The notes below the pieces were generated by a model. That model was not told the origin of the DNA. It saw only the letters and a list, made by a program, of their open reading frames with translations, and made no database searches. Position numbers and translations under genes: made by a program. This document shows positions 33,625-42,155 of a DNA stretch of 64,000 nucleotides, piece by piece; the stretch's first letter is position 1; the number at the start of each line of letters is the position of its first letter. The stretch comes from Psychrosphaera sp. B3R10 (GTDB lineage: Bacteria > Pseudomonadota > Gammaproteobacteria > Enterobacterales > Alteromonadaceae), in NCBI RefSeq assembly GCF_018861025.1, contig NZ_JAHKQH010000028.1, positions 51,591-115,590 of the forward strand, in the 5' to 3' direction.

Positions 33625-34692
33625 CTATACGTTAAATGCTTCTAATCCTGACAGGCGCATAAGTGCGGCTGCAGGTCGAGGTGTTCTTGGCTGCTGACCA
33701 GATACCACATCTACAAATGCTTGGATGTGCTCCGGTGTTGTTCCGCAACAACCGCCAACGATATTTATTAATTTGCTCTGCGCCCACTCACCAATGTGTT
33801 CAGCCATATCTTGGGCGTCCAAATCGTATTCACCAAACTCGTTCGGCAATCCTGCATTTGGGTGCACAGAAACAAAACATTCTGCAAATGACGATAACTC
33901 GTCTACATATTGGCGTAACAAATCTGGACCTAGTGCACAATTTAGCCCAATTGAAATTGGGTTTACATGACAAATTGAATTATAAAATGCTTCCGTTGTC
34001 TGCCCTGACAAAGTACGACCTGAAGCGTCAGTAATGGTCCCCGAAATCATTATTGGCAAACGATGATTTGCTTCTTCAAATGCAACTTCAACAGCGTAAA
34101 GTGCTGCTTTAGCATTCAACGTATCAAATATAGTTTCAACCAAAATTAGATCCGCGCCGCCAGCCATTAGGGCTAGCGTGGCTTTGGTATAGTCAGCAAC
34201 CAAAGCATCAAACGTGATGTTACGAAAACCGGGGTCGTTAACATCTGGAGAAATAGAAGTTGTTTTAGACGTTGGCCCTAAAACACCAGCGACAAATTTC
34301 GGTTTATCTGGGGTTGCCACTTGATCACACGCTTCGCGTGCTAATTTAGCTGCTTCAAAGTTAATTTCATCGGCGAGACTTTCCATCCCGTAATCGGCCA
34401 TCGACGCAACAGTTGCATTAAAACTATTGGTTTCAATAATGTCAGCACCCGCTTCAAGGTAAGCTATGTGAATGTCTTTGATCACTTGAGGTTGCGTCAA
34501 TACTAATAAGTCATTGTTGCCGCGCACGGATGTCGGCCAATCTTTGAATCGCTCGCCACGATAATCATCTTCTTCAAACTTATACTCTTGGATCATTGTG
34601 CCCATTGCACCGTCGAGAAAAAGTACTCTTTGTTTTAACATTGATGTTAATAATTCTGATTGGTCTGGGCGGTAGTCGCCTTTAATAGTCAT
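33625..34692 (-). CDS. metH: Homocysteine S-methyltransferase part of split MetH
   Basis: The 355-residue product is the N-terminal module of cobalamin-dependent methionine synthase. It binds homocysteine through zinc held by C252 (GLNCALG) and C315-C316 ([10 protein letters not shown]), all present. Other family marks are [13 protein letters not shown] at 25-37 and [12 protein letters not shown]. The last residues [10 protein letters not shown] align with the linker that in single-chain MetH continues straight into the folate domain; here a TAG follows. It starts 20 bases after the metA stop. The two subunits must work in trans with the partner gene just downstream. Confidence 0.95.
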   Translation of the reverse strand: MTIKGDYRPDQSELLTSMLKQRVLFLDGAMGTMIQEYKFEEDDYRGERFKDWPTSVRGNNDLLVLTQPQVIKDIHIAYLEAGADIIETNSFNATVASMADYGMESLADEINFEAAKLAREACDQVATPDKPKFVAGVLGPTSKTTSISPDVNDPGFRNITFDALVADYTKATLALMAGGADLILVETIFDTLNAKAALYAVEVAFEEANHRLPIMISGTITDASGRTLSGQTTEAFYNSICHVNPISIGLNCALGPDLLRQYVDELSSFAECFVSVHPNAGLPNEFGEYDLDAQDMAEHIGEWAQSKLINIVGGCCGTTPEHIQAFVDVVSGQQPRTPRPAAALMRLSGLEAFNV

Positions 34693-34712
34693 GTTAAAAT
34701 TTTAACCTTAAA

Positions 34713-35654
34713 TTATGCGAAGTTTTCTGTTCGAATTTTTGCACTAACTTGACTTATATCATATGGCGTCTTTTGGTAAACGTAATAATTTAGCCAGTTA
34801 ATGAATAACAAATAACCATGGGACTGCCACAACTTTATTGGTGGCTGCGTAACATCATCATTTGGAAAGTAATTTACGGGAACTATGGCCTCTAAACCGG
34901 CATCAACATCTCGTTGATATTCGGTCAATAAAGTATTTCGGTCGTACTCAGGATGGCCGGTAATAAATACTTTGGTTCCTGCTTTATCTTGCATTAGGTA
35001 AGCTCCGACTTCGTCACTTCCCGACACTAAGATCAAATCATCTACTTTTTTCAGTTGTTCGATTGGAACTTCACCGTAACGAGAATGCGGGGCAAAAAAT
35101 ACGTCGTCAAAACCACGCATGATTGGCGCTTTACTTTGCCATTTCTGATGTTGATACACGCCACTTAATTTATCGTCGCGGATCTCATGTTGTAAATCGT
35201 GATAGTGGTATATCGCTGCGTGGGCGGCCCAACACAAAAATAGCGTTGAAGTTACGTGATCTTCTGCCCATTTGAAGACTTCCTGGAGTTGAGACCAATA
35301 GGTAACGTCTTCATAACTTTTGAGACCTAGAGGTGCACCCGTAATAATTAAACCATCGTAATTTCGATCTTTAATATCATTAAAATAACGGTAAAACGTA
35401 TCTAAATGATCCTCAGAGGTATTTTTTGCTCTGTGCTCTAAGCGCACTAAATCAATATCAACCTGCAATGGGCTGTTGGATAATAACCGAATTAATTGAA
35501 TTTCTGTCGTTATTTTATCAGGCATCAAATTTAAGATAGCGACTTGCATAGGACGAATGTCCTGCGTGTCAGCTCTATGTTCTGGCATGACATAGATATT
35601 TTCCTGCCTTAAGGCGTCAATGGCAGGTAATTGATCTGGGACTCGAATTGGCAT
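34713..35654 (-). CDS. metA: Homoserine O-succinyltransferase MetA
   Basis: MetA acylates homoserine, the committed step of methionine synthesis. The 313-residue protein has the active-site cysteine C141 (FLCWAAHAA), K47 in LMPDKITTE, and the catalytic H234 and E236 in ITGHPEYDRN. The ATG at 35654 follows GAGGTGA. Acyl specificity (succinyl or acetyl) cannot be settled by eye; succinyl is usual in this group. It heads the operon metA-metH(N)-metH(C)-DUF938, with MetJ-type boxes 55 to 78 bases upstream. Confidence 0.95.
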   Translation of the reverse strand: MPIRVPDQLPAIDALRQENIYVMPEHRADTQDIRPMQVAILNLMPDKITTEIQLIRLLSNSPLQVDIDLVRLEHRAKNTSEDHLDTFYRYFNDIKDRNYDGLIITGAPLGLKSYEDVTYWSQLQEVFKWAEDHVTSTLFLCWAAHAAIYHYHDLQHEIRDDKLSGVYQHQKWQSKAPIMRGFDDVFFAPHSRYGEVPIEQLKKVDDLILVSGSDEVGAYLMQDKAGTKVFITGHPEYDRNTLLTEYQRDVDAGLEAIVPVNYFPNDDVTQPPIKLWQSHGYLLFINWLNYYVYQKTPYDISQVSAKIRTENFA

Positions 35655-35708
35655 GTCTTCACCTCATAAATACTAATCAAGGAAGATTACTTCAAATTTT
35701 AGCAATGT

Positions 35709-35732
35709 CAACATCTAGATGTTTAGACGTCC
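35709..35732. promoter_or_regulatory. Tandem MetJ-type operator (met boxes) ahead of metA
   Basis: Three adjacent eight-base boxes read CAACATCT, AGATGTTT and AGACGTCC; against the MetJ consensus AGACGTCT they match 5, 6 and 7 of 8 positions with the exact eight-base phasing that MetJ-SAM arrays use. A minus-strand TTGACA (complement at 35706-35711) overlaps the box nearest metA, so repressor binding would cover the promoter. metJ itself is not in the window. Confidence 0.65.
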
Positions 35733-36396
35733 ATGCATCCTAAATATTTTTTGGGCTCGCGGTAGAACTTAGTCTGTATTCATATTCCGTATTTATCCTT
35801 GCCTCATTTCCTCTAATCTCATTTCCCATAATAAAGAAAACAAAACACTACGCCAACTCGAAGGATCATCAATGCCATTTGCGGTTGAAACGACAGTACA
35901 TTGGTATTGCCGTTTTTCGCCAAACGTGTCGACAAATATGTAAAACCCGTAATAAGTTACCTTCACAAATCACAACTACATCCAATATTGTCTGCCTTAT
36001 TTGAGATAAGTAAGACAAATAAATTAATTGTAAGTTTCAAACGCAAAATCTTTTCCAAATTATTCCCTTCCATTACGCAATGGTATTTTGCTCAAACAGT
36101 TTCAAAGTCAAAATCAGTTCAAAAATGACTAAAATCTCGGAACCCCCTTAGAACATTAAGATTTGTTTACAACATCAACGTAATTTATTTGACCTAACTC
36201 ATTCCATACAAGGTCAAAAAGATTATAATTTAGACAGACATTGAACACTATCCCAACCCCTTTTTGTAAAAAAAGCGACTAATTTGGATAAATTGGTGGT
36301 CATTAAAATCTATAGATAATATATTGGTTAGTAACTAATGTATGTGAAACAATATAACAAATAACCAGTTACGGTTAGTTGGAGCAATATTTACTA
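35733..36396. other. Intergenic region between metA and the EAL-HDOD gene
   Basis: About 660 bases without a supported gene. The left end belongs to the metA control region. A 75-codon plus-strand frame from a TTG at 35901 has no binding site and is judged spurious. The right end must hold the promoter of the EAL-HDOD gene; I could not pick it out of several AT-rich candidates. Confidence 0.4.
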
Positions 36397-37620
36397 ATGT
36401 ATTTTTACGCCGCTAGACAGCCCATTTTGGACCAGCAGAAAAAGCTTTTTGCCTACGAATTACTGTTTAGAGACGGTGTAAGTAATGTATTTCCCGATAT
36501 TGACGAAGATGAAGCAACCTCACGAATTATTGAAGGTTCGCAGGTCAGTTATGGACTTGAAGACTTTACTGACAATAAGCCAGCATTTATCAATTTCACT
36601 TTAGATACCATTTTAAAAAATTACCCAACAATGATGGCACCTGAAACTATAGTTGTTGAAATACTGGAAACTGTACAACCGGGGCGTCGCTTACTTGCTG
36701 CCGTCAAAGAGTTAAAAGAGTTAGGTTATACAATCGCTCTTGATGACTACGAGCATAAGCCCGTATGGAAACATTTTTATCCGTATATCGATATTATCAA
36801 ATTCGACCTTCGTGCTATGACCATGGACGAAATTGCTGGTATTTTAATTGAGCTCAAGCCTCAATCGCATATAGACATGCTCGCTGAGAAAGTAGAAACC
36901 CTCGAAGAATTTGAACAGTGCAAAAAACTTGGCTTTAAATACTTCCAAGGTTATTTTTTCTCTAAACCTGAACTCGTTAAAGCAAAAAATTTATCACCAG
37001 CGCAAATGACATTAGCCGAATTGTTGTATGAGACTTCGAGTGAAACGTTAGATTTGCCTAAGATCACGCAAATTTTTGAGCGAGACGTCAATCTTTCTTA
37101 TAAATTGCTGCGATATACAAATTCAGCAGCATTTAAACGTCGTGCCGAAATTTCAACAATCAAACAAGCCCTAGTCGTATTAGGCCAGCACGAACTTAGA
37201 AAATTCCTATCATTGCTATTTACCGCCCAAGTGAATAACAGCAAACCACAAGAGCTATTAAAAATGGCGATGGTTAGAGCGCGATTTAGTGAATTGTTAG
37301 CTGCAGAGAATACTCAAATTGATTCAGCAATGGCGTTTTTAACCGGTATGATGTCACTTATCGACGCGATATTAGATGAATCAATAGATAAGATAATGGA
37401 GCAATTGCCACTGGCAGCTGAGATTAAAAACGCCCTAATTAAAGGTGAAGGACAGCTGGCGGAAATATTAAAACTTGCCATTACATTTGAAAAAGGTGAC
37501 TGGGAACAAGAGTCGAAACTTGAATCTGTGTTAAATCTTAGTGGTAAACAAATTTCAGCTAAGTTTGCCGAAGCCATTAGTTGGGCCGATGACCAACTTT
37601 CACTTATATCTTCCGTTTAA
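36397..37620 (+). CDS. EAL-HDOD signalling protein (YuxH type)
   Basis: From the ATG at 36397 the product is 407 residues: an N-terminal EAL-fold domain (about 1-200) and a C-terminal HDOD domain (about 205-390). The EAL part reads FAYELLFRDGV in place of a catalytic E-A/V-L site, ALDDYEH and FQGYFFSKPE, and lacks several metal ligands of active cyclic-di-GMP phosphodiesterases, so it more likely binds or senses than cleaves. HDOD domains act in regulation of motility and stress. GGAG lies 12 bases ahead of the ATG; an in-frame TTG at 36379 is less likely. It is a single-gene unit ending at a strong terminator. Confidence 0.9.
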   Translation: MYFYAARQPILDQQKKLFAYELLFRDGVSNVFPDIDEDEATSRIIEGSQVSYGLEDFTDNKPAFINFTLDTILKNYPTMMAPETIVVEILETVQPGRRLLAAVKELKELGYTIALDDYEHKPVWKHFYPYIDIIKFDLRAMTMDEIAGILIELKPQSHIDMLAEKVETLEEFEQCKKLGFKYFQGYFFSKPELVKAKNLSPAQMTLAELLYETSSETLDLPKITQIFERDVNLSYKLLRYTNSAAFKRRAEISTIKQALVVLGQHELRKFLSLLFTAQVNNSKPQELLKMAMVRARFSELLAAENTQIDSAMAFLTGMMSLIDAILDESIDKIMEQLPLAAEIKNALIKGEGQLAEILKLAITFEKGDWEQESKLESVLNLSGKQISAKFAEAISWADDQLSLISSV

Positions 37621-37641
37621 AATAGATTTTTAGTCAATATT

Positions 37642-37679
37642 AAAAAGCGCAGTCACCAAAATTGGTGCTGCGCTTTTTT
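37642..37679. terminator. Bidirectional terminator between the EAL-HDOD gene and comEA
   Basis: A long stem AAAAAGCGCAG (37642-37652) with CTGCGCTTTTTT, extended by CACCAA/TTGGTG, with T residues on both strands; it serves both convergent genes. Confidence 0.88.
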
Positions 37680-37755
37680 ACATCTCAAAATTATCCTGAA
37701 ATGAATTTATTCATTTAGGCATCTTTGAAATAATTCAATGCCATAAACTAAATCA

Positions 37756-38073
37756 CTAAATTCTGAATTGAGGCTTAATTTTAGCAAATAGTTTGGGACC
37801 AATGCCTTTAATTTCTTTTAGTTCAGAGAGTGTTTTAAACTTTCCTACCTTTTTGCGATATGCAAGTATTGCTGCCGCTTTACTTTTGCCAAGTCCTTTA
37901 ACTTTAATTAGCTCGTTTAAGCCAACGCGGTTAAGATCAAGCAATGAGTGACTGCTTACCTGTTTAACTTGTGCATTTGTTCCATCATTAACCATAGGCA
38001 AAGCAGACGCACTGTGCGAACCAAACAAGCTGCCAATAATTAAAAGTAGATATTTTACTGAACGTCCTTTCAT
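37756..38073 (-). CDS. comEA: ComEA-like helix-hairpin-helix DNA-binding protein
   Basis: The roughly 105-residue product has a signal peptide (to about residue 25, ending SASA) and a C-terminal double helix-hairpin-helix domain: LDLNRVGLNELIKVKGLGKSKAAAILAYR and the following FKTLSELKEIKGIGPKLF. This is the ComEA type that binds incoming DNA in the periplasm during transformation. Two adjacent ATG codons are possible; the second at 38073 has the better spacing to AAGGA. Together with the pilMNOPQ operon at 44-49 kb it fits competence, though the protein is also found in strains not known to be transformable. Confidence 0.85.
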   Translation of the reverse strand: MKGRSVKYLLLIIGSLFGSHSASALPMVNDGTNAQVKQVSSHSLLDLNRVGLNELIKVKGLGKSKAAAILAYRKKVGKFKTLSELKEIKGIGPKLFAKIKPQFRI

Positions 38074-38172
38074 CATATTTCCTTTTTGTAGTTTAAGAAC
38101 ATTCCAAATAGTAAGTTAGAATGCTGAAACCACAAGTCCAGTTTTTATCAAAAAAGTACAGTTTACATGAGG

Positions 38173-39045
38173 TTAAGAACTTACGAGTTGCTCGAGTACG
38201 CGCTTAATTTGAACCCCAATATTGGAATAGAATACTCTTCGGTGACTCGTTTTCCGCCACACTAGACTCAAGTTACGAAACGCATTTTTATCCTCTAGCT
38301 CAGCGACCTGCAGCTTATGGCGGTCAACAAAGCCAGATTTAATGGCGAGCTTAGTTAAATAAGTTGCGCCTGCATGCCCCTCTACCATTGCCAATAAAGT
38401 CGTTAAACTACTGGCCTGGAATGGATGAACATCTTTAGATTCAGACAAGCTACAGCCACTAATCGTATGCTCTGACAAACAATGATCGCGTTCTAACAAA
38501 TAGACATTATTTTCTACATTATCTTTATGAAAAACATGGTAAAACTGATCTTTAATCAAATGATACTCAACAAATTCGCCGACGTTATAAGGCGTCGCCA
38601 TCAACACCATGTCAAGTCGGCCCTCTCGAAGTAAAGACAGGCAGTTGTCCGTTGTATCTTCACGTAAATAAAGGTCCAATTTAGGGAATTGCTCTGCACA
38701 ATCTTTAATTAAAGGATTTACAACAAATGGGGCGATGGTAGGGATAATACCTAAGTGCAATTCACCGCCGTATTGGTTGCCATCTGATGTTGCCGTGGCC
38801 ACGAGATCAGCGCTGCTTTCTAAAATTTCCCGAGATTTTTTAACGACATCGACACCAACAGGGGTAAACACAAACGTTTTGTGGTCGCGTTCGATTAACT
38901 GTGCATCTAATTGCTCTTCCAAGGCTTGAATTGCACTACTTAATGTTGATTGTGAAACAAAACACTTTTTTGCTGCCTGACCAAAATGTCCAGTATCGTA
39001 CAAAGAAACTAAGTATTTTAGCTGCTGGAGCTTGGGTAACTTCAT
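38173..39045 (-). CDS. oxyR: Hydrogen peroxide sensor OxyR (LysR family)
   Basis: The 290-residue protein has an N-terminal winged helix-turn-helix (about 1-60, LKYLVSLYDTGHFGQAAKK) and a substrate-binding-type sensor domain. The two redox cysteines of OxyR are present as C189 (RDHCLSEH) and C198 (SGCSL), with the same nine-residue spacing as C199 and C208 of E. coli, so peroxide sensing by disulfide formation is expected. It is divergent from two small genes. Targets are not visible in the window, though msrAB and comEA lie near. Confidence 0.93.
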   Translation of the reverse strand: MKLPKLQQLKYLVSLYDTGHFGQAAKKCFVSQSTLSSAIQALEEQLDAQLIERDHKTFVFTPVGVDVVKKSREILESSADLVATATSDGNQYGGELHLGIIPTIAPFVVNPLIKDCAEQFPKLDLYLREDTTDNCLSLLREGRLDMVLMATPYNVGEFVEYHLIKDQFYHVFHKDNVENNVYLLERDHCLSEHTISGCSLSESKDVHPFQASSLTTLLAMVEGHAGATYLTKLAIKSGFVDRHKLQVAELEDKNAFRNLSLVWRKTSHRRVFYSNIGVQIKRVLEQLVSS

Positions 39046-39243
39046 ATAAATAGCCTTTCCTGAAGTATCAATTTATCGCATATTTTATGGCGCTTACCTT
39101 ACCGAATAACCTCCCAACTGACAAAGAGATTCAATAAATTGTTACTTGGTCGGCCAATATCTTGATTCTACCGCAATAGCATATTTTTTTTCATAAACTC
39201 TATTATTCTTATACGTACGAAAAACGCGCGGGGAGAAAATCCT

Positions 39244-39531
39244 ATGAACGTTTCACATATAAGAAAAGCAATATTGGTATCAACAGTAATATTTTGTTCA
39301 GCAACAACAGCAGCGACAGTTTCGAATGTTGATTGCGAATGTGCTCAAAAACAAAACGGCTGTGAAGCACCAAAAGCCCAAAGCCCTAGTTGGTGGAATT
39401 GGATAACTGGCAACAAAAATGGTTCGCAATTCCACTTTTTTGACCTTATTGAATTACTACACAATAGTGACAAGGTTGCCGCAGTAGACAAGGGAGAGAT
39501 TGAGGGTGAAAACGATAAAAGTAACGCATAA
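39244..39531 (+). CDS. Small secreted cysteine-containing protein of unknown function
   Basis: I do not recognise this 95-residue protein. It has a signal peptide (about 1-24, cleavage after TTAA or nearby), then a short cysteine cluster CECAQKQNGC, a tryptophan-rich stretch SWWNWITGN and an acidic C terminus. The ATG at 39244 follows GGGGAG. It overlaps the DUF2970 gene by 26 bases and is divergent from oxyR. The two cysteine pairs suggest a small disulfide-bonded or metal-binding periplasmic protein. Confidence 0.65.
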   Translation: MNVSHIRKAILVSTVIFCSATTAATVSNVDCECAQKQNGCEAPKAQSPSWWNWITGNKNGSQFHFFDLIELLHNSDKVAAVDKGEIEGENDKSNA

Positions 39532-39712
39532 ACCGAGCTTTTTTTCCGCTTTGAAAAGTGCAGCGTCTGCCATGATTGGCATTCAAAAGTCAGATAAACA
39601 CAGTTCAGATTTTAATTCAGATACACCATTTCCATTTATTTTGGCTGGCGTTATTTTAGTGATTGGGTTTATTTTAGCACTGATCACGATTGTTAATTTT
39701 GTTGTCGGCTAG
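39506..39712 (+). CDS. DUF2970 small membrane protein
   Basis: From the GTG at 39506 (GGAGA eight bases ahead) the 68-residue product fits DUF2970: the KPSFFSALKSAASAMIGIQ N-terminal helix, a short polar linker, then one transmembrane segment at about 45-67 (FILAGVILVIGFILALITIV). Its function is unknown. It overlaps the end of the secreted-protein gene by 26 bases, so the two are translated from one message. Confidence 0.85.
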   Translation: MKTIKVTHKPSFFSALKSAASAMIGIQKSDKHSSDFNSDTPFPFILAGVILVIGFILALITIVNFVVG

Positions 39713-39757
39713 GACGAGTTAAATTAAGTTGCGATACGTATATAGCGATATCTAAGT

Positions 39758-39786
39758 AGCGATTTACAGCAAAGTGTTAAATCGCT
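39758..39786 (+). terminator. Probable terminator after the DUF2970 gene
   Basis: AGCGATTTA (39758-39766) pairs with TAAATCGCT (39778-39786), followed by GCAATTTT. The T-tract is weak; it lies just before the convergent dam stop. Confidence 0.5.
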
Positions 39787-39792
39787 GCAATT

Positions 39793-40635
39793 TTACCGAG
39801 ACTTAACGATTACCTTATCTGGGCAATAGTAAGCAAATATCTCACCTACCTTCTTTCTCGTCGCGCCATTTTGGCTAATGTTCCTGCTAACCTTTACAAA
39901 ACTATGTTTAGCTTCATGGTAAAGCTTTCTAGTGAGTTCAGTGTCATGATTACTAATCAGTACTGGGATCTTTCTATTGAACGCTGTGTGTTCTGCCAAA
40001 AGCGCTAATTTGGCCTGCTCATTTGGATCAAAGCCGCCTACCGAATAACTCGTAAATTTTGCGGTTTGACTTAATGGAGCGTATGGCGGATCGCAGTAAA
40101 TAACAGAACCGGCCCTTGCCCGCGAAAACGTCTTTTTATAATCCTCACAAACAAACTTAGCTTTTTTAGCTTTTTCCGAAAATGCATAAATTTCATTTTC
40201 TGGAAAATAGGGTTTGTTGTAGTCACCAAAAGGCACATTAAAGCCTCCTTTCAAATTATAACGACATAACCCGTTATAGCCGTGGCGATTCAAATAGATA
40301 AATAACAAGGCTCGATAATACAGATCGGTAGTGGTATTGAACTCCTGGCGCAAACCGTAATACATCACTTTGTCGTTGTTTTTCTGATTGAAAAGCGTTC
40401 GAGCATCAGTGACAAGTGTCTTTGGTCGCGACTTTACATATTTGTATAATCGAATTAAATCTGGATTAACGTCATTTAGTAGGTAAGAATCATAGTTACT
40501 ATTGAGAAAAACAGAACCGGCACCGACAAACGGTTCAACCAATTTTTTCCCCTCCGGCAATCTGGAGTGGATCTGCTCAATAAGGCTGTACTTTCCGCCG
40601 GCCCACTTAAGAAAGGCTCTGGTTTTCTTGGTCAT
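39793..40635 (-). CDS. dam: DNA adenine methylase Dam
   Basis: Dam methylates adenine in GATC and marks the old strand for mismatch repair. The 280-residue protein has motif I as FLKWAGGKYSLI at 9-19, EPFVGAGSVF near 34-43 and the catalytic motif IV DPPY at 182-185, in the order of the alpha-class (M.DpnIIA-like) family. It starts two bases after the damX stop, in the conserved aroK-aroB-damX-dam cluster. The presence of mutS nearby in the window fits the methyl-directed repair role. Confidence 0.96.
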   Translation of the reverse strand: MTKKTRAFLKWAGGKYSLIEQIHSRLPEGKKLVEPFVGAGSVFLNSNYDSYLLNDVNPDLIRLYKYVKSRPKTLVTDARTLFNQKNNDKVMYYGLRQEFNTTTDLYYRALLFIYLNRHGYNGLCRYNLKGGFNVPFGDYNKPYFPENEIYAFSEKAKKAKFVCEDYKKTFSRARAGSVIYCDPPYAPLSQTAKFTSYSVGGFDPNEQAKLALLAEHTAFNRKIPVLISNHDTELTRKLYHEAKHSFVKVSRNISQNGATRKKVGEIFAYYCPDKVIVKSR

Positions 40636-40637
40636 GG

Positions 40638-42155
40638 TTACTCGGCTTTTTCGAAACGTTGATTATAAGTTTGAATTTGTTGTTGGATCACCGACACTGA
40701 TTTTGCCCAAGCATTCGGCTCGAGGCGTGAGGCAACTTCGCGAGCTTGTGTAATGGTATCAAATAAGCCATAAGTCACCACTATCCAATCTGTCCCATTT
40801 CGTTGAATTTTGTAAATCCGAAATTCACTGGGCTTTACTGGCGCTGAAACTAAATACTCAGCTAAAGTTGGCTCTGAGCTAACCGCAGTAAACTGCAATA
40901 CATAGCGGTCTTTTGGCAATGACATAAACGCGTCATTGTCAATTTTATACAAACTTGTTTGCGGCTGTTCTGGGTAATTCTCTGATGCCGTTGCAATAAT
41001 TAAGTCACTGTCGTTCACAACCTGTTTGGCTGCGGCCGCTGACTTAGACAGTTGATTTTCCACCGACTGTTTTTTAACGGTAGGAGGAGTATTAGTAGCT
41101 AATGACAGCGTAGATTTTACGGATGTCGTTCCCGTCACTTTTGCGCTGTCCTCCGCATTGCCACCTTTATCAGGTTTTGTCTGCGGCGTGATGACCGAGG
41201 CTGGGTCATCCAAAGATGCTTGTAACGCAGTAAACATTTCTTCAGCGGACGCTGTCCGGGTCGCCGCAAGATCATCGGCATACAAGGTACGACTTTTAAA
41301 TTCTGGTATCGACACCTTTTTATTGGCGTTGAGCACTTGTTTCACCGCCAAAGACTCATCATCCTCCGGACCAATATGTTGCTTTGCAACGTTTGGAGTT
41401 GAGTCAAAATAACCCACATTGTAGGCATAAATCCCAAGGGCAAGAAGTAAACTTGCGAGCGTGACAATTGCCCCCCAAAGTTTGATATTTAAGCCGCCTG
41501 AATTAACTAACTCTAAGTTATTTTGGTCGTTATAGGCCAATAACTGGATCGGAACACCTTTTGAGTTTTCAATCCAACGCTTCAACTTTGAATCGGTAAT
41601 GGCTGGCAACTCAGAAAAATACGTATTTAGCAGATGATAACTTTCGTCCTTTGACAACCTAGGTATTGATTCAACGGCGATAAGCTGTGAATTAATATTT
41701 AATAAGGTGGCCGAGATTGACTTGTCGAAACTGAGTACAATTGAAAACTGGATACCCGCACCGTTAATTTGGCTAAAGACCTGTAATAACTCACCAACCA
41801 GTTTTGCAGACATATAGTGCGCATTATCTATCGCTACCATTAGTTCAGTTTGCTGATTAAACTCAAGGAATGAGCTTACAAGAGGTTTTTCTGGGTCAAA
41901 TAGTACATTGCCAAACAATTGCTCTATTATCCGGCTACGGAGCTGTACATCCGTGATGTTTTTTGAAGCTGTGACATAACATTTGTTGGCATCTGGCATC
42001 GCCGTTGTTAAAACTTCTTCTAACAAAACGGTTTTGCCAAACCCCATGCCGCCTTCAAGCGCAACGATCTTGTTTTGAGTTAACAAAGAACGAAGTTGAA
42101 CTAAATAATTTAGTCGACTTGGTGGGAAGTAGAAATTAGAGCCCAAAGCGGTCAT
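40638..42155 (-). CDS. damX: DamX-type AAA and SPOR domain membrane protein
   Basis: The 505-residue protein has an AAA ATPase-like N-terminal domain with Walker A GGMGFGKT at 35-42 and a Walker B-like LMVAIDNAHY near 108-117, one transmembrane helix at about 228-246, a long disordered region, and a C-terminal SPOR domain (about 420-500, DRYVLQFTAVSS) that binds peptidoglycan with denuded glycan strands at the septum. It is a divisome-associated protein in enterobacteria. The ATPase part is cytoplasmic. Its ATG overlaps the aroB stop by four bases. Confidence 0.9.
   Translation of the reverse strand: MTALGSNFYFPPSRLNYLVQLRSLLTQNKIVALEGGMGFGKTVLLEEVLTTAMPDANKCYVTASKNITDVQLRSRIIEQLFGNVLFDPEKPLVSSFLEFNQQTELMVAIDNAHYMSAKLVGELLQVFSQINGAGIQFSIVLSFDKSISATLLNINSQLIAVESIPRLSKDESYHLLNTYFSELPAITDSKLKRWIENSKGVPIQLLAYNDQNNLELVNSGGLNIKLWGAIVTLASLLLALGIYAYNVGYFDSTPNVAKQHIGPEDDESLAVKQVLNANKKVSIPEFKSRTLYADDLAATRTASAEEMFTALQASLDDPASVITPQTKPDKGGNAEDSAKVTGTTSVKSTLSLATNTPPTVKKQSVENQLSKSAAAAKQVVNDSDLIIATASENYPEQPQTSLYKIDNDAFMSLPKDRYVLQFTAVSSEPTLAEYLVSAPVKPSEFRIYKIQRNGTDWIVVTYGLFDTITQAREVASRLEPNAWAKSVSVIQQQIQTYNQRFEKAE

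Noticed and set aside
33612-33630. metH interruption read as a frameshift pseudogene
   Set aside because: Both halves start and stop at a module border, keep all active-site residues and have their own start signals; a natural split is the better reading, though an assembly error is not excluded.
35901-36128. 75-codon plus-strand frame with a TTG start between metA and the EAL-HDOD gene
   Set aside because: There is no ribosome binding site, no domain, and a composition of AT-rich intergenic DNA (many K, S, F). I leave it uncalled, though conservation would change this.
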